From Desulfotomaculum sp. (GTDB taxonomy: Bacteria; Bacillota; Desulfotomaculia; Desulfotomaculales; Desulfohalotomaculaceae): 64,000 nucleotides of DNA. The stretch is taken from assembly GCA_017656165.1 (NCBI GenBank), contig JACDOL010000004.1, forward strand, positions 1 to 64,000. Reading direction: 5' to 3'. Both the position numbers and the translations under genes were made by a program. Shown one piece after another: positions 47,621-58,074 of this stretch (its first letter is position 1; every line of letters starts with the position of its first letter). The notes under the pieces are model-generated. The model searched no databases. It saw nothing but the letters and a program-made list of their open reading frames with translations, and was not told the origin of the DNA.

Positions 47621-47718
47621 TGGCGGGAGTGTGTGGGAATCGAACCCACCAGGGACGGGACCGCCGCCCCACGACTGGTTTTGAAGACCAGGGGCGCCAC
47701 CAGGCACCATCCACTCCC
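47621..47718 (-). tRNA. selC: tRNA-Sec (anticodon TCA), intact copy at the prophage right end
   Basis: Minus-strand GGGAGTGGATGGTGCCTGG...CTGGTCTTCAAAACCAG...GGTTCGATTCCCACACACTCCCGCCA: long acceptor stem, long variable arm, CTTCAAA anticodon loop, encoded CCA. Confidence 0.93.
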
Positions 47719-47839
47719 ATAAAATAATACTAAAGCACTCTTAATTTTAAATAACATAAATTAAATAGTCAAGTTTTATGAGTAAAAATTATCACTGCCG
47801 TCATATTAGGTATTAAAGTAACGGCAGGGATATTATTTT

Positions 47840-48706
47840 TTAATTTATGAACACAGTGGTTCCCTTGGGAATGTTATCATAAAACCATTTAGCATCTTCT
47901 ACAGCCAGCCTAATGCAGCCGCTGGAGGCTCTTTTGCCCAGGGTGGGGTCTTTAACTTGCTGCTGCTTGTCCATGGCCACAGAATGGAACAAGTAGGAGC
48001 CGTTGTACCGCACCCAGTACTTGGCACCGCTTTCAAATTGAGGGGAGTAAAACCAGGTTCCCCTGTCCTTAATGGTAAAGGTTCCTCTTAAGGTAGGAGA
48101 TACGTTTTTACCTGTAGCACAGGTCATTGTCTTTAGAAGCTCCCAGTTATCTTCGCTGCCGGTGAAAACGTGAGTCAGCTGCCTATCTATGTCCACCCAA
48201 ACAAGGTAATCGGTATAACTTTTAAAATCCTGCAGGTTTATATAAGTCTCCACTTCCTCCCTGGTCATTTTATCCCTGTTGGTGGCAGGATCAGGGGGGA
48301 TGGATAAGGCCCCGGCGGGGACCCAACCGGTTATTTCATCATTTCTGACATAATACCATTTGTATCCCTTGTCCTTAATGATCTCCACTTTTTCATCCGC
48401 TGCTAGCTGGCCAACTACCTGGTTGGAAGAGTAACTGGAATAAACACTGGTTTCCTTTGTTACTGCTGCTGTTACTATTGACGGTTTAACCATATTTAAA
48501 ATTTTTTCAGGGTCCGGGGAAGTAACTCCCGTATTTTTGTGGCTTTGTTCGTCTGCGGGGTTTGCAGATTCATTGTTTTTGGCTTCCATAGCTGGTTCCG
48601 GGTTACCTAGGGTTTGAGGTAAATATGCTGCTGTTAAGGGTACGATAATTAACAATACTGCTGACAGTAATAGAAGAACAAATAGCTTTTTCATATAATC
48701 CCCCAT
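47840..48706 (-). CDS. L,D-transpeptidase (YkuD) with SH3 domain
   Basis: YLFHSVAMDKQQQVKDPTLGKRASSGCIRLAVEDAKWFYDNIPKGTTVFI. Confidence 0.92.
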   Translation of the reverse strand: MGDYMKKLFVLLLLSAVLLIIVPLTAAYLPQTLGNPEPAMEAKNNESANPADEQSHKNTGVTSPDPEKILNMVKPSIVTAAVTKETSVYSSYSSNQVVGQLAADEKVEIIKDKGYKWYYVRNDEITGWVPAGALSIPPDPATNRDKMTREEVETYINLQDFKSYTDYLVWVDIDRQLTHVFTGSEDNWELLKTMTCATGKNVSPTLRGTFTIKDRGTWFYSPQFESGAKYWVRYNGSYLFHSVAMDKQQQVKDPTLGKRASSGCIRLAVEDAKWFYDNIPKGTTVFIN

Positions 48707-48831
48707 AAAATTTTATTAATTGTCAATCAGCTGCAAAATGTGACTTTTTTATAATTCTTCATGTAAGCGTCAATACCTTTCGTGTATGAAAAAGTATTTA
48801 TAACGCTGCAATGGGATATTATGGAAACATG

Positions 48832-49368
48832 AAGCTTAACAGGGGTTTTATAATGAAAAAGCTGCTTGCCTGGGGCGGTGTCATAATTCTTTTCCTATCG
48901 CTGTGGCATTTGTCTTCACAACCCGGTTTGCAGTCTGTACCAGTTCTGGTTCCGATATTGAAAAAAATCAACTGTTTTTTTGCCGCTCATGGTATTAATA
49001 CCAAAGAGCTTTTGATGCAGCTGGAGCATTGTGAAAAAATAAGACCCTTATACCAGGTTTTAAAACAAAATCCAAACCTGGCTGAATTTATTGTCCGCAA
49101 AACTGCCCATGTGGTGCTGTTTTTCATACTTACTATCTGGGTGTTTATACTCTTGAAAATTTACCTCAGGAATTTTTTTCCTGTTCTTGTACTGTCGAGC
49201 CTTATTTCCCTTTCCCTGGCGGTTGTTGATGAAATGCACCAGAGTTTTGTACCCGGGAGGGCGGGAAGATGGTTTGACGTGGGAATTGATTTAGTGGGTA
49301 TAACGCTGGCGTTTATACTGCTTGTCTTTAGCAAAATGGCTTCTAAATTGAGAGAAACAAACAAGTAA
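48832..49368 (+). CDS. VanZ-like membrane protein
   Basis: FIVRKTAHVVLFFILTIWVF...AVVDEMHQSFVPGRAGRWFDVGIDLVGI. The track start is 48811. Confidence 0.85.
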   Translation, partial: KLNRGFIMKKLLAWGGVIILFLSLWHLSSQPGLQSVPVLVPILKKINCFFAAHGINTKELLMQLEHCEKIRPLYQVLKQNPNLAEFIVRKTAHVVLFFILTIWVFILLKIYLRNFFPVLVLSSLISLSLAVVDEMHQSFVPGRAGRWFDVGIDLVGITLAFILLVFSKMASKLRETNK

Positions 49369-49493
49369 GCTGGGGCAGTACCAGGCTGACGCAGCCAAGG
49401 TATTTACCGGAGAAATTTGTTCAAGTATATGTGTCCCGCTGTTTTCGGAGTGCAACACCTTGGCGTGATAAGACCAACGTTCTTTTAATTGAT

Positions 49494-49823
49494 TTATACC
49501 TTCCGTTTTTTTACCATAAATTTGGGGCAGGCTGTTTTGTAGGGGAAACTGTTTTCTACCAACTGCATTAATTTCTCAGCTGAAATATGTTTTAAAATTT
49601 CATATATGTTAACTTCCGGTGGAGGAATTTTAATCCTTTTTTTATATACAGGAATAGATATAACGCAGGCAGTTTTAGTTTCCTGCCTGCCGATAATTTT
49701 TATAAAAAACTGGCAGTCCCGGCAGGTGTAAATAGTTTTTTCATGCATTTCTGTAAGCATCATGGTATGACTGCGGTAAAGATAGTTGTTTTTATAATAT
49801 CTATCTAGTTTCCATTTTTTCAT
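49494..49823 (-). CDS. Hypothetical protein downstream of dinB
   Basis: Overlaps the end of dinB; CRDCQFF...C. Confidence 0.5.
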   Translation of the reverse strand: MKKWKLDRYYKNNYLYRSHTMMLTEMHEKTIYTCRDCQFFIKIIGRQETKTACVISIPVYKKRIKIPPPEVNIYEILKHISAEKLMQLVENSFPYKTACPKFMVKKRKV

Positions 49824-51006
49824 AATATCCCCCCAACTCCGTTAAAGAGACAGCCCTTTTAATGGAACTGTATCCCCAGCGTTTTTTTATTTCATGGCAA
49901 GCTTGTTCCAGTTTTTCCTGCTTGATTAAATCGGTGGTAATGCTGAGCTGGCGTGAACAACCGTCGGTCAAATTGGATAATGCCAGGCCCACTGCTCTAA
50001 CCCTGGCGCTGCTGTTCCAGTGCCGGTGCATCAGCATTAAAGCTGTTTGGTAAATTTCATTGGTAATGTTTGAGGGCTGGGGCATGGTGGCAGAATGAGT
50101 TCTGGTAACAAAATAATTATCTTTTAAAGTTAAAGATACGGTTTTGCCCAGGCAGCCTGCCGTTCTAGCCCGGTAGCATACATGCTCTGTCAGTTCCAGG
50201 ATAATTACCTTTATTTCTTCATAACCGCGGTAATCCTTGGGCAGTGTAACCTGGTTTCCAATGCTTTTAATGTACTGCAGGCTGGAAGGTTCTACTGGGC
50301 TGTAATCTATACCGTTGGCAGAGAGGTGCAGAATTTCCCCCATCAAGCCGAATTTTTTCTTTAAGATTTCCACCGGAAAATTGGCCAGATCCCCGATGGT
50401 TTTAATATTCAGCTTTTGAAAATGTTTTTCATACCTGCTGCCAACCCCAAACAGTTTTCTAACCGGCAGGGGCCAGAGTTTTGCCGGCACGTCTTTATAG
50501 TTTAAAGTTGTAAGCCCGTCGGGCTTTTCAAAGTCACTGGCCATTTTGGCCAGCAGTTTATTAGGCCCAATGCCAATGCTGCAGCTGACCTTTACTTCAT
50601 TTTTTATTTGCCTTTTAATATCCGCTGCAATTTGCTGAGGGTTCCCAAGCAAATGAGTGCAACCGGTAACATCCACAAAAGCCTCGTCAATACTGTAAGG
50701 TTCCACCAGTGGGCTGAAGCGCTTCAGAATATTTATTATTCTGGTGGAAAAGCTAATATATTGACGGTAGCAGGGAGAAATAAATACTGCCCCAGGGCAT
50801 TTTTGTTTGGCCTCATTTACTGTCATGCCTGTTTTAATGCCGTAAGGTTTTTTAGCCTCGTAAGAAGCAGCAAGTACTATACCTCGGCGTTTAGAAGGAT
50901 CACCACATACAATTACCGGTTTTCCCTGTAACGAAGGGTCTAGGGCCTGGTGCACCGAGGCAAAAAAACTATTCATATCCACAAGCATAATGACTTTTTC
51001 TTTCAT
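49801..51006 (-). CDS. dinB: DNA polymerase IV (Y-family)
   Basis: MLVDMNSFFASVHQALDPSLQGKPVIVCGDPSKRRGIVLAASYEAKKPYGIKTGM...YSIDEAFVDVTG. MKEKVIML is the probable start; the track ORF extends to 51090. Confidence 0.93.
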   Translation of the reverse strand: MKEKVIMLVDMNSFFASVHQALDPSLQGKPVIVCGDPSKRRGIVLAASYEAKKPYGIKTGMTVNEAKQKCPGAVFISPCYRQYISFSTRIINILKRFSPLVEPYSIDEAFVDVTGCTHLLGNPQQIAADIKRQIKNEVKVSCSIGIGPNKLLAKMASDFEKPDGLTTLNYKDVPAKLWPLPVRKLFGVGSRYEKHFQKLNIKTIGDLANFPVEILKKKFGLMGEILHLSANGIDYSPVEPSSLQYIKSIGNQVTLPKDYRGYEEIKVIILELTEHVCYRARTAGCLGKTVSLTLKDNYFVTRTHSATMPQPSNITNEIYQTALMLMHRHWNSSARVRAVGLALSNLTDGCSRQLSITTDLIKQEKLEQACHEIKKRWGYSSIKRAVSLTELGGYYEKMETR

Positions 51007-51019
51007 GTTTTTAATTATA

Positions 51020-51037
51020 CTCGAACACTTGTTCGAG
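51020..51037 (-). promoter_or_regulatory. LexA (SOS) box upstream of dinB
   Basis: CTCGAACACTTGTTCGAG, a palindrome close to CGAACRNRYGTTYG. Confidence 0.75.
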
Positions 51038-51239
51038 GGCAATATAAGCAGTTTGGTAAATTGTGTTTGCTTTTGGCTAAAATTTGTCATTTAATTGACT
51101 TATTTATATTTTCTCTTATCTTAAAATAACAATGAATTTAAAATATAAAGAATTACTTGACACTTGTTAAGTAATCTGAATATAATAAAAAACAGAAAAA
51201 ATTCAGATTATTCCGAAGTGTGTCACACAGGGGGCGGCC

Positions 51240-51791
51240 ATGGCATTAGGAAAACGGGTAAAGCAGCTGCGGTTAAACAATGATTTAAGTGTTAGAGAAT
51301 TGGCCAGGCAGGTGGGGGTTACAGCCAGTTTTATATATCAGCTGGAACAGGATAAAGTTTCACCTTCTTTTTCCACATTAAAAAGTATTGCCAAGGCCTT
51401 AAAAACCAATATCAGTCTGTTAATTGAAGATGAACTGCCTGAAGAATGGGTAATTGTAAGGAAAAATAACCGCAAGCGCTTGGCTGTAGGCAGCCAAAAT
51501 TTAAGACTGGAAATGCTGACGTTTTTGGGTACAAGAAATAAAAAAATGCAGCCGCTGGTTTTTGAACTGGAGGTAGGGGAAGAAAAAGTGGACCTGCCTT
51601 TATTCTCCGGATCGCATGAAGATTTTATTTATATTTTCCGCGGCAGGGTAGAGGTAGCTGTTAAGAATACAAAGTACATAATACAAGCTGATGACGCAGC
51701 TTATTTTATTTTTGAAAACCCTACCAGCTTAAAGAATGTCGGTAATGAAAAGGCAATGGGTTTATGGGTGGTCAGTCCACCTGGAATATAA
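51240..51791 (+). CDS. XRE-cupin transcriptional regulator
   Basis: HTH LSVRELARQVGVTASFIYQLEQDKVSPSFSTLKSIAKAL plus C-terminal cupin. Confidence 0.88.
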   Translation: MALGKRVKQLRLNNDLSVRELARQVGVTASFIYQLEQDKVSPSFSTLKSIAKALKTNISLLIEDELPEEWVIVRKNNRKRLAVGSQNLRLEMLTFLGTRNKKMQPLVFELEVGEEKVDLPLFSGSHEDFIYIFRGRVEVAVKNTKYIIQADDAAYFIFENPTSLKNVGNEKAMGLWVVSPPGI

Positions 51792-51821
51792 GTTTCAAAT
51801 AATTTTTAAGGGGGCTTATAT

Positions 51822-52304
51822 ATGGAATCGCCGCAAAGAAAATTTCAAAAACTTCAGCAAATTATTGACAAATATGAGGGGAAGGCTTCGCAGCTTATTC
51901 CTATTCTCCAGGAGGTGCAGGAAGAATACCGCTACCTCCCGGAAGAAGTGCTTACATATATAGCTACGGCAATGAAGCTTCCCCCGGCAACTGTGTTCGG
52001 AGTAGCAACGTTTTATGCCCAGTTTTCCCTTATACCTAAGGGTAAGTATGTAATAAGGATATGTGACGGTACCGCATGCCACGTGCGGGGTTCAGAGCTC
52101 ATCAACCAAGCAGTAAGAAAAGAACTAAATTTACAAGATAACCAGTCAACTACAGAAGACCTTCAGTTTACAGTTGAAAGAGTGTCCTGTCTTGGGGCCT
52201 GCGGCTTGGCGCCAGTTGTGACGGTGAATGATACTGAAGTTTACGGGCAGATGACACCGGAAGAAATTTTAGCAGTGGTTAAAAAGTTAAGAGAAGAGGG
52301 TTAA
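51822..52304 (+). CDS. NuoE/HndA-like 2Fe-2S subunit
   Basis: PATVFGVATFYAQFSLIPKGKYVIRICDGTACHVRGS...VSCLGACGLAPVV. Confidence 0.95.
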   Translation: MESPQRKFQKLQQIIDKYEGKASQLIPILQEVQEEYRYLPEEVLTYIATAMKLPPATVFGVATFYAQFSLIPKGKYVIRICDGTACHVRGSELINQAVRKELNLQDNQSTTEDLQFTVERVSCLGACGLAPVVTVNDTEVYGQMTPEEILAVVKKLREEG

Positions 52305-52317
52305 GTACAAGGAGGCA

Positions 52318-54204
52318 GTGCACATGCTTAAAACCAGAGAAGATTTAATTAAGTTACAAGAAAAAGCAAAAGATGCTTTGAGAAAAGAAAAAATGCGTAT
52401 CCTAGTATGCGCCGGTACCGGTTGTGTAGCCAGCGGTTCATTAAAAGTATATGATGCCCTGAAGCAAAAGCTGAAAGAAAAAGGGCTAGAGGTAAAAGTA
52501 GAATTGATGGAAGAAAAAGATAACGAGCCCTGTGCAGTAAATACCAGCGGATGTCATGGTTTCTGCCAGATGGGCCCGCTGGTTCGGATTGAGCCTGAGG
52601 GAATTTTTTATCACCACGTTAAAGAATCAGACGTTGATGATATTGTTGAACAGCATGTTATTGCTGGCCAGTTAGTTGAAAGACTGCTGTACAAGCACCC
52701 CGTCACCGGTGAGGTGGCCAAAACCCAGGATCAGGTACCGTTTTATAGTAAACAAACCAGGGTTGCCCTGGAACACTGCGGCCGGATCAATCCTGATGAC
52801 ATTTATGATTATATTGCCCATGACGGTTACCAGGCTGTTGCTAAAGTTTTCTTTGAAATGAAGCCTGAGGAAGTAATTAATGAAGTTTTAGAGTCAGGAC
52901 TGCGCGGCCGCGGCGGTGGTGGTTTTCCCACTGGTAGGAAGTGGCAGTTTGCGGCAGCGGCCGAAGGTGAAAAGAAATATGTTATTTGTAACGGGGATGA
53001 GGGAGACCCCGGCGCTTTCATGGACCGGAGTGTAATGGAAGGCGACCCGCACAGGGTGCTGGAAGGAATGATGATTGCAGGTTATGCCATCGGGGCAGAT
53101 GAAGGATATATATACGTTAGAGCAGAGTATCCCCTGGCAGTAAAGCGGTTGAGAAAGGCAATTGCTGACGCTGAACAACTTGGACTTCTGGGCGAAAATA
53201 TTCTTAATTCAGGTTTTTCCTTTAAAATACACGTTAAAGAAGGGGCAGGGGCTTTCGTGTGCGGTGAAGAAACGGCTTTAATTGCTTCCATTGAAGGGCA
53301 GCGGGGCATGCCGCGTCCCAGGCCGCCATTTCCCGCGCAGAAAGGTCTCTGGGGTTGCCCGACGATAATTAACAATGTGGAGACTTTGGCTAACCTGCCT
53401 TCTATATTGCTGAGAGGCGGCAAGTGGTTCCGGGCTTTTGGTACTGAAGGCAGTCCTGGTACTAAAACCTTTGCTCTGGCCGGCCAAGTGGCTCACACAG
53501 GTCTAGTTGAGGTTCCCATGGGTATGACCTTAAGAGAAGTTGTGTTTGACATTGGCGGTGGATTAAAAAAAGGTAAAGAATTTAAGGCAGTGCAGATAGG
53601 TGGACCGTCTGGGGGATGCCTTACTGAAGAACATTTGGACTTAAAGCTTGATTATGATGAGCTGAGAAAAGTGGGTGCCATGGTGGGATCCGGCGGACTG
53701 GTAGTGATGGGCAAGGATACCTGCATGGTTGAAGTGGCTAAATTTTTCATGAGCTTTGTACAAAGTGAATCCTGCGGTAAATGTGTTCCCTGCCGTGAGG
53801 GCACCAAGCGGATGCTGGAAATACTCACTGCCATTACCAAGGGACAAGCAACGGAGGAAGACTTGAAGCTGCTGGAAGAGCTGGCATATATAGTACAGGA
53901 CGGTTCGCTGTGCGGTTTGGGTAAAACTGCTCCAAACCCGGTATTAACCACACTCCGGTACTTCAGGGACGAATATGAGGCCCATGTAAGAGATAAAAAG
54001 TGTCCGGCCGGGGCTTGTAAAGACCTGCAGGATTACTATATTGACCCGGAAAAATGTAAAGGATGCGGGCTTTGCGCGAGGGTTTGCCCTGCAGGGGCCA
54101 TATCAGGTGAGAAAAAGCAGCCGCATACCATTGATAAAGCTAAGTGCGCCAAGTGCGGCACATGTATCGAGAAATGTAAGTTTAACGCCATATATACGGC
54201 ATAG
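52318..54204 (+). CDS. NuoF/HydB-like NADH-binding subunit of the electron-bifurcating hydrogenase
   Basis: GLRGRGGGGFPTGRKWQFA...CNGDEGDPGAFMDRSVMEGDPH; C-terminal 2x[4Fe-4S]. Confidence 0.95.
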   Translation: MHMLKTREDLIKLQEKAKDALRKEKMRILVCAGTGCVASGSLKVYDALKQKLKEKGLEVKVELMEEKDNEPCAVNTSGCHGFCQMGPLVRIEPEGIFYHHVKESDVDDIVEQHVIAGQLVERLLYKHPVTGEVAKTQDQVPFYSKQTRVALEHCGRINPDDIYDYIAHDGYQAVAKVFFEMKPEEVINEVLESGLRGRGGGGFPTGRKWQFAAAAEGEKKYVICNGDEGDPGAFMDRSVMEGDPHRVLEGMMIAGYAIGADEGYIYVRAEYPLAVKRLRKAIADAEQLGLLGENILNSGFSFKIHVKEGAGAFVCGEETALIASIEGQRGMPRPRPPFPAQKGLWGCPTIINNVETLANLPSILLRGGKWFRAFGTEGSPGTKTFALAGQVAHTGLVEVPMGMTLREVVFDIGGGLKKGKEFKAVQIGGPSGGCLTEEHLDLKLDYDELRKVGAMVGSGGLVVMGKDTCMVEVAKFFMSFVQSESCGKCVPCREGTKRMLEILTAITKGQATEEDLKLLEELAYIVQDGSLCGLGKTAPNPVLTTLRYFRDEYEAHVRDKKCPAGACKDLQDYYIDPEKCKGCGLCARVCPAGAISGEKKQPHTIDKAKCAKCGTCIEKCKFNAIYTA

Positions 54205-54239
54205 TGGGTTAATTAACAGAGTATAAGGAGTGTGAAAAG

Positions 54240-56261
54240 ATGAATACGGGTAAAGTGACCATTGATGGTCAGGTTGTAGAAATAAATGGAGCTAAAAATA
54301 TCCTGGAGTTAGCGCGCAGAGTTGGGATTGAGATCCCGACGTTCTGCTACCATTCTGAATTAAGCGTTTATGGTGCATGCCGCTTGTGCATGGTGGAAGT
54401 GGAAAAAATGGGCTTGGTGGCATCCTGCTCCACAGCACCTGTTGACGGTATGGTTATTCATACAAACACTGCACGGGTAAGACGGCTGCGCCGGATGATT
54501 ATAGAATTACTGCTGGCCAATCACGACAGGGAATGCCCCACATGCAGTAAGAGTACTACCTGTAAGCTGCAGAAACTGGCCAAACAGTTTGGAGTTACAA
54601 AAGTACGTTTCGGCAAACGGGATAAACAGCTTCCCATTGATGAATCCGCTCCCAGTATTATCAAAGACCCCAACAAATGTATACTTTGCGGTGACTGCGT
54701 AAGGGTATGTAAGGAAGTTCAGGGTATTGGTGTTTGGGATTTTGCCTTTAGAGGAAGTGAAACCCAGGTTTCTACTGCATTTAATAAGAAGCTTTCTGAT
54801 GTGGCCTGTGTTAACTGTGGGCAGTGCGTGGCCGTGTGTCCTACCGGTGCCCTGACGGTGAAGTCTGAAGTAGATAAAGCTTGGGAAGCTATACACGATC
54901 CTGAAAAGACTGTAATTGTTCAAATTGCACCGGCAGTTCGCGTGGCACTGGGTGAAGAGTTTGGGCTCGATTCCCGGGACGTAACAGGTAAAATGGTGGC
55001 GGCACTTAAGAAGATAGGAGTGGACAAAGTATTTGATACGCTATTTGGTGCTGATATGACCACCATTGAGGAATCAATGGAATTCATGCACCGGCTGAAA
55101 AACGGTGGAAAACTGCCGTTATTTACCTCCTGCTGTCCGGCCTGGATAAAATACTGCGAGCAGACCCATGCTGACATGCTTAAGAACCTTTCCAGCTGCC
55201 GGTCCCCCCAGCAGATGTTTGGTTCAATGGTGAAGAAACACTATGCCAGGAAAATTGGTAAAAAGCCGGAGGATGTTATCTGCATATCTATAATGCCCTG
55301 TACTGCCAAAAAATTCGAAGCAAGGCGTCCTGAATTTACCACCGGTGGAGTACCCGACGTGGATGTTGTGCTGACCACAGTAGAGCTTGCTCAAATGATC
55401 AAAGAAGCCGGTATTATCTTTGATGAACTGAAACCGGTTGGTTTTGACAATCCCCTGGGCATGGGTTCAGGCAGTGCACTGATATTTGGCGCCTCCGGCG
55501 GTGTGGCAGAATCAGTGGTTCGTTTCGTAGCTGGTTATACCGGTGGTGAAGAAGTCGGAAGGGTAGATTTTTATCCGGTAAGAGGAATAAAAGGAATTAA
55601 AGAAGCTGAAATAGAAGTGGAAGGCAATACCATCAAAATAGCAGTTGTAAACGGGCTGGCCAATGCTGAAAGACTGATCCAGCGAATAAAAAATGGTGAA
55701 GCGTTTTACCATATAGTGGAAGTGATGAGCTGTCCTGGTGGTTGTGTCGGCGGGGGCGGTCAGCCTGGTGTGAATGACACTGCTGCCCGGGTTAAAAGAA
55801 TTAAAGAAATATACAGTCTTGATGCTGTTAACCAAGTGCATAAGGCCCAGGATAATATATATGTGAACAAGATTCTGGAAGATTGGTTCGGCGGCCCGGC
55901 TTCCAGTGGTACTCATAACGATCTGCATACCAAGTACACGCCGCGCAAGCGAATCAGCGGTAAACCTATTGACATAAATAATGCTGAAAAGGGTGGTTCT
56001 GTGCAGGTGTCCGTATGCGTAGGTACCGGGTGCTATCTCCGCGGTTCCTACGATATAATGAATAAATTTGCTGAACTGATAAAACAGATGGGGCTGGAAG
56101 GGCACGTTGATTTAAACGGAACCTTCTGCTTGGAGCAGTGCGATAAAGGGGTTTCCATAAAGGTAGATGATGAGATTATTACCGGTGTTACTGAAGAAAA
56201 TGTAGAGCAGATATTTAAAAGCCATGTGGCCATCAAAGTGGATTTAGCAGTAAATAGTTAA
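54240..56261 (+). CDS. hydA: [FeFe] hydrogenase catalytic subunit with C-terminal 2Fe-2S domain
   Basis: TSCCPAWIKYCE, SIMPCTAKKFEARRPEF, EVMSCPGGCVGGGGQP; C-terminal VSVCVGTGCYLRGS. Confidence 0.95.
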   Translation: MNTGKVTIDGQVVEINGAKNILELARRVGIEIPTFCYHSELSVYGACRLCMVEVEKMGLVASCSTAPVDGMVIHTNTARVRRLRRMIIELLLANHDRECPTCSKSTTCKLQKLAKQFGVTKVRFGKRDKQLPIDESAPSIIKDPNKCILCGDCVRVCKEVQGIGVWDFAFRGSETQVSTAFNKKLSDVACVNCGQCVAVCPTGALTVKSEVDKAWEAIHDPEKTVIVQIAPAVRVALGEEFGLDSRDVTGKMVAALKKIGVDKVFDTLFGADMTTIEESMEFMHRLKNGGKLPLFTSCCPAWIKYCEQTHADMLKNLSSCRSPQQMFGSMVKKHYARKIGKKPEDVICISIMPCTAKKFEARRPEFTTGGVPDVDVVLTTVELAQMIKEAGIIFDELKPVGFDNPLGMGSGSALIFGASGGVAESVVRFVAGYTGGEEVGRVDFYPVRGIKGIKEAEIEVEGNTIKIAVVNGLANAERLIQRIKNGEAFYHIVEVMSCPGGCVGGGGQPGVNDTAARVKRIKEIYSLDAVNQVHKAQDNIYVNKILEDWFGGPASSGTHNDLHTKYTPRKRISGKPIDINNAEKGGSVQVSVCVGTGCYLRGSYDIMNKFAELIKQMGLEGHVDLNGTFCLEQCDKGVSIKVDDEIITGVTEENVEQIFKSHVAIKVDLAVNS

Positions 56262-56333
56262 TAATGCAAACAGGAAATTTAACCTTGCCGTAGAATGATT
56301 TATTAAAATTAGTATTATTGAAAGGATGATTAT

Positions 56334-58073
56334 ATGGGCTTGATAACCACCAACGAGGCCAAGTGCCGCGACTGCTACCGCTGTGTGAGGACCTGTCCTG
56401 TTAAAGCCATTGCCATTACTTCCAACAGGGAAAACTCTACATTTCACGCCAAGGTGATTGATGAATTGTGCATAAAAGATGGCAGCTGCATTTTGGCCTG
56501 TCCCCAAAATGCAAAAAAACTGCAGTCTGACGATTGTACGAGAGTTATGCAGTTTCTCGCGCAGGGTGAGCAGCTGGCTGCTGCAGTGGCACCGTCCTTC
56601 GTTGCTGGTTTGCCCTTAAAAAATCCCAGGTTGATGCCTGCTTTGCTGAGAAAATTGGGTTTCAGTGTGGTGGAAGAAACTTCTGTGGGTGCCGGGCTGG
56701 TGGCCCGGCACCACCTGCAATTGGGTTTTGAAAAAAGTTTTATCGGCAGTTCATGCCCGGTAATAGTAAATCTTATAGAACGGCATTACCCTCAGCTTAT
56801 ACCATTCTTGGCACCGGTAGTATCGCCTATGATTGCTCACGGCCGTTTAATAAAATCAAGGAAACCCGGTATAAAGGTTGTTTTTATAGGGCCCTGTGTG
56901 GCCAAGAAGGAGGAGCACAGGACGGCTGGTATTGATGATGCTGTGGATTTTGTCCTGGGATTTGATGAACTGTGGGAAATTGTAAACAGGCAGAATATTA
57001 ACCTTGACCAGTTAACTCCCTCGGAGTTTGATAATCCTCCCACCGGTGTACACTGCCTTTTTCCGCTGGAGGGGGGAATGTTAAGGTGTTTAGATAAAGG
57101 ACTTAATGACCCGGAAGAGGACTTTTTATCCATTACCGGGTTGGATGATTGTATGGATTTTCTGCATAGTCTTGCCGGTGGTGAAATTAACAATCCACCA
57201 AAAGTAATGGAACTTCTAGCATGCAGGGGCGGCTGCATAAACGGTCCTTTATCACTGTGCCGGGATGAAAGTTTATTTATGCGCCGCCGCCGGGTACAAG
57301 AGTATTACAGAACCATGGATTCGAAATGTAGTGACAGTGAAGGTATTACCCTGGGTGCAGAATTAATGCAGAGAACTTACCGGGTTCGAAAAGTTGAGCT
57401 TCCGTACCCCGGTGAAAAAGAACTGCAGGAGATACTAGCTCGAACCGGCAAGTATAAGCATGAAGATGAACTGAACTGCGGTGCGTGCGGTTATGACACC
57501 TGCAGGGATAAGGCGGTGGCAGTTTACCAGGGTAAAGCTGAAGTGGAAATGTGCATACCGTACATGCGAAAGCGGGCAGAGTCTCTTTCTAACCTGGTAA
57601 CTTCTGCTATGCCGAACGGGCTTGTTGTTGTTGACCATGATTTAAACATTTTAGAAATCAACCCAGCAGCAGAAAAAATGTTTAAGTGTTCAAACTGTAA
57701 TATTGTAGGCAAGAAATTAGAATTAATCATTAACCCGGATAATTTTGTAAGAGTAATTAACTCCGGGCAGATGCTTAATGTCTGCTGTGATTACCCTGAT
57801 AAAGGCATTGTCACCAGTGAAATCATATTCCCGGTACAGCCGGAAAACCTGGTTGTAGGGATATTTATTGATATTACCGAAGAAAAACGTCAGCGCGAAC
57901 AATTTGAGCTGATAAAAAATCAAACCATAGTTCAGGCGCAGGAAGTAATTGAAAAACAAATGAAAGTAGCACAGGAAATAGCTGGGTTGTTGGGCGAGGC
58001 AACAGCGGAAAGCAAGATCCAGTTAAGCAGGCTGATTAAGCTGATGAGAAAAGATCCTTTACAAAAGGAGTAA
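56334..58073 (+). CDS. Sensory [FeFe]-hydrogenase-like protein with 4Fe-4S and PAS domains (HfsB-like)
   Basis: FIGPCVAKKEEHR, LACRGGCINGP, CGACGYDTCRDKAVAVYQG, then PAS NGLVVVDHDLNILEINPAAEKMF. Confidence 0.88.
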   Translation: MGLITTNEAKCRDCYRCVRTCPVKAIAITSNRENSTFHAKVIDELCIKDGSCILACPQNAKKLQSDDCTRVMQFLAQGEQLAAAVAPSFVAGLPLKNPRLMPALLRKLGFSVVEETSVGAGLVARHHLQLGFEKSFIGSSCPVIVNLIERHYPQLIPFLAPVVSPMIAHGRLIKSRKPGIKVVFIGPCVAKKEEHRTAGIDDAVDFVLGFDELWEIVNRQNINLDQLTPSEFDNPPTGVHCLFPLEGGMLRCLDKGLNDPEEDFLSITGLDDCMDFLHSLAGGEINNPPKVMELLACRGGCINGPLSLCRDESLFMRRRRVQEYYRTMDSKCSDSEGITLGAELMQRTYRVRKVELPYPGEKELQEILARTGKYKHEDELNCGACGYDTCRDKAVAVYQGKAEVEMCIPYMRKRAESLSNLVTSAMPNGLVVVDHDLNILEINPAAEKMFKCSNCNIVGKKLELIINPDNFVRVINSGQMLNVCCDYPDKGIVTSEIIFPVQPENLVVGIFIDITEEKRQREQFELIKNQTIVQAQEVIEKQMKVAQEIAGLLGEATAESKIQLSRLIKLMRKDPLQKE

Positions 58074-58074
58074 T

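Larger units (their letters stand above)
1..47686. mobile_element. Prophage (lambda-like head, P2-like contractile tail) integrated in selC
   Basis: 55-bp att repeat, integrase next to left att, repressor, replication, packaging, head, tail and lysis modules in canonical order. Confidence 0.95.
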
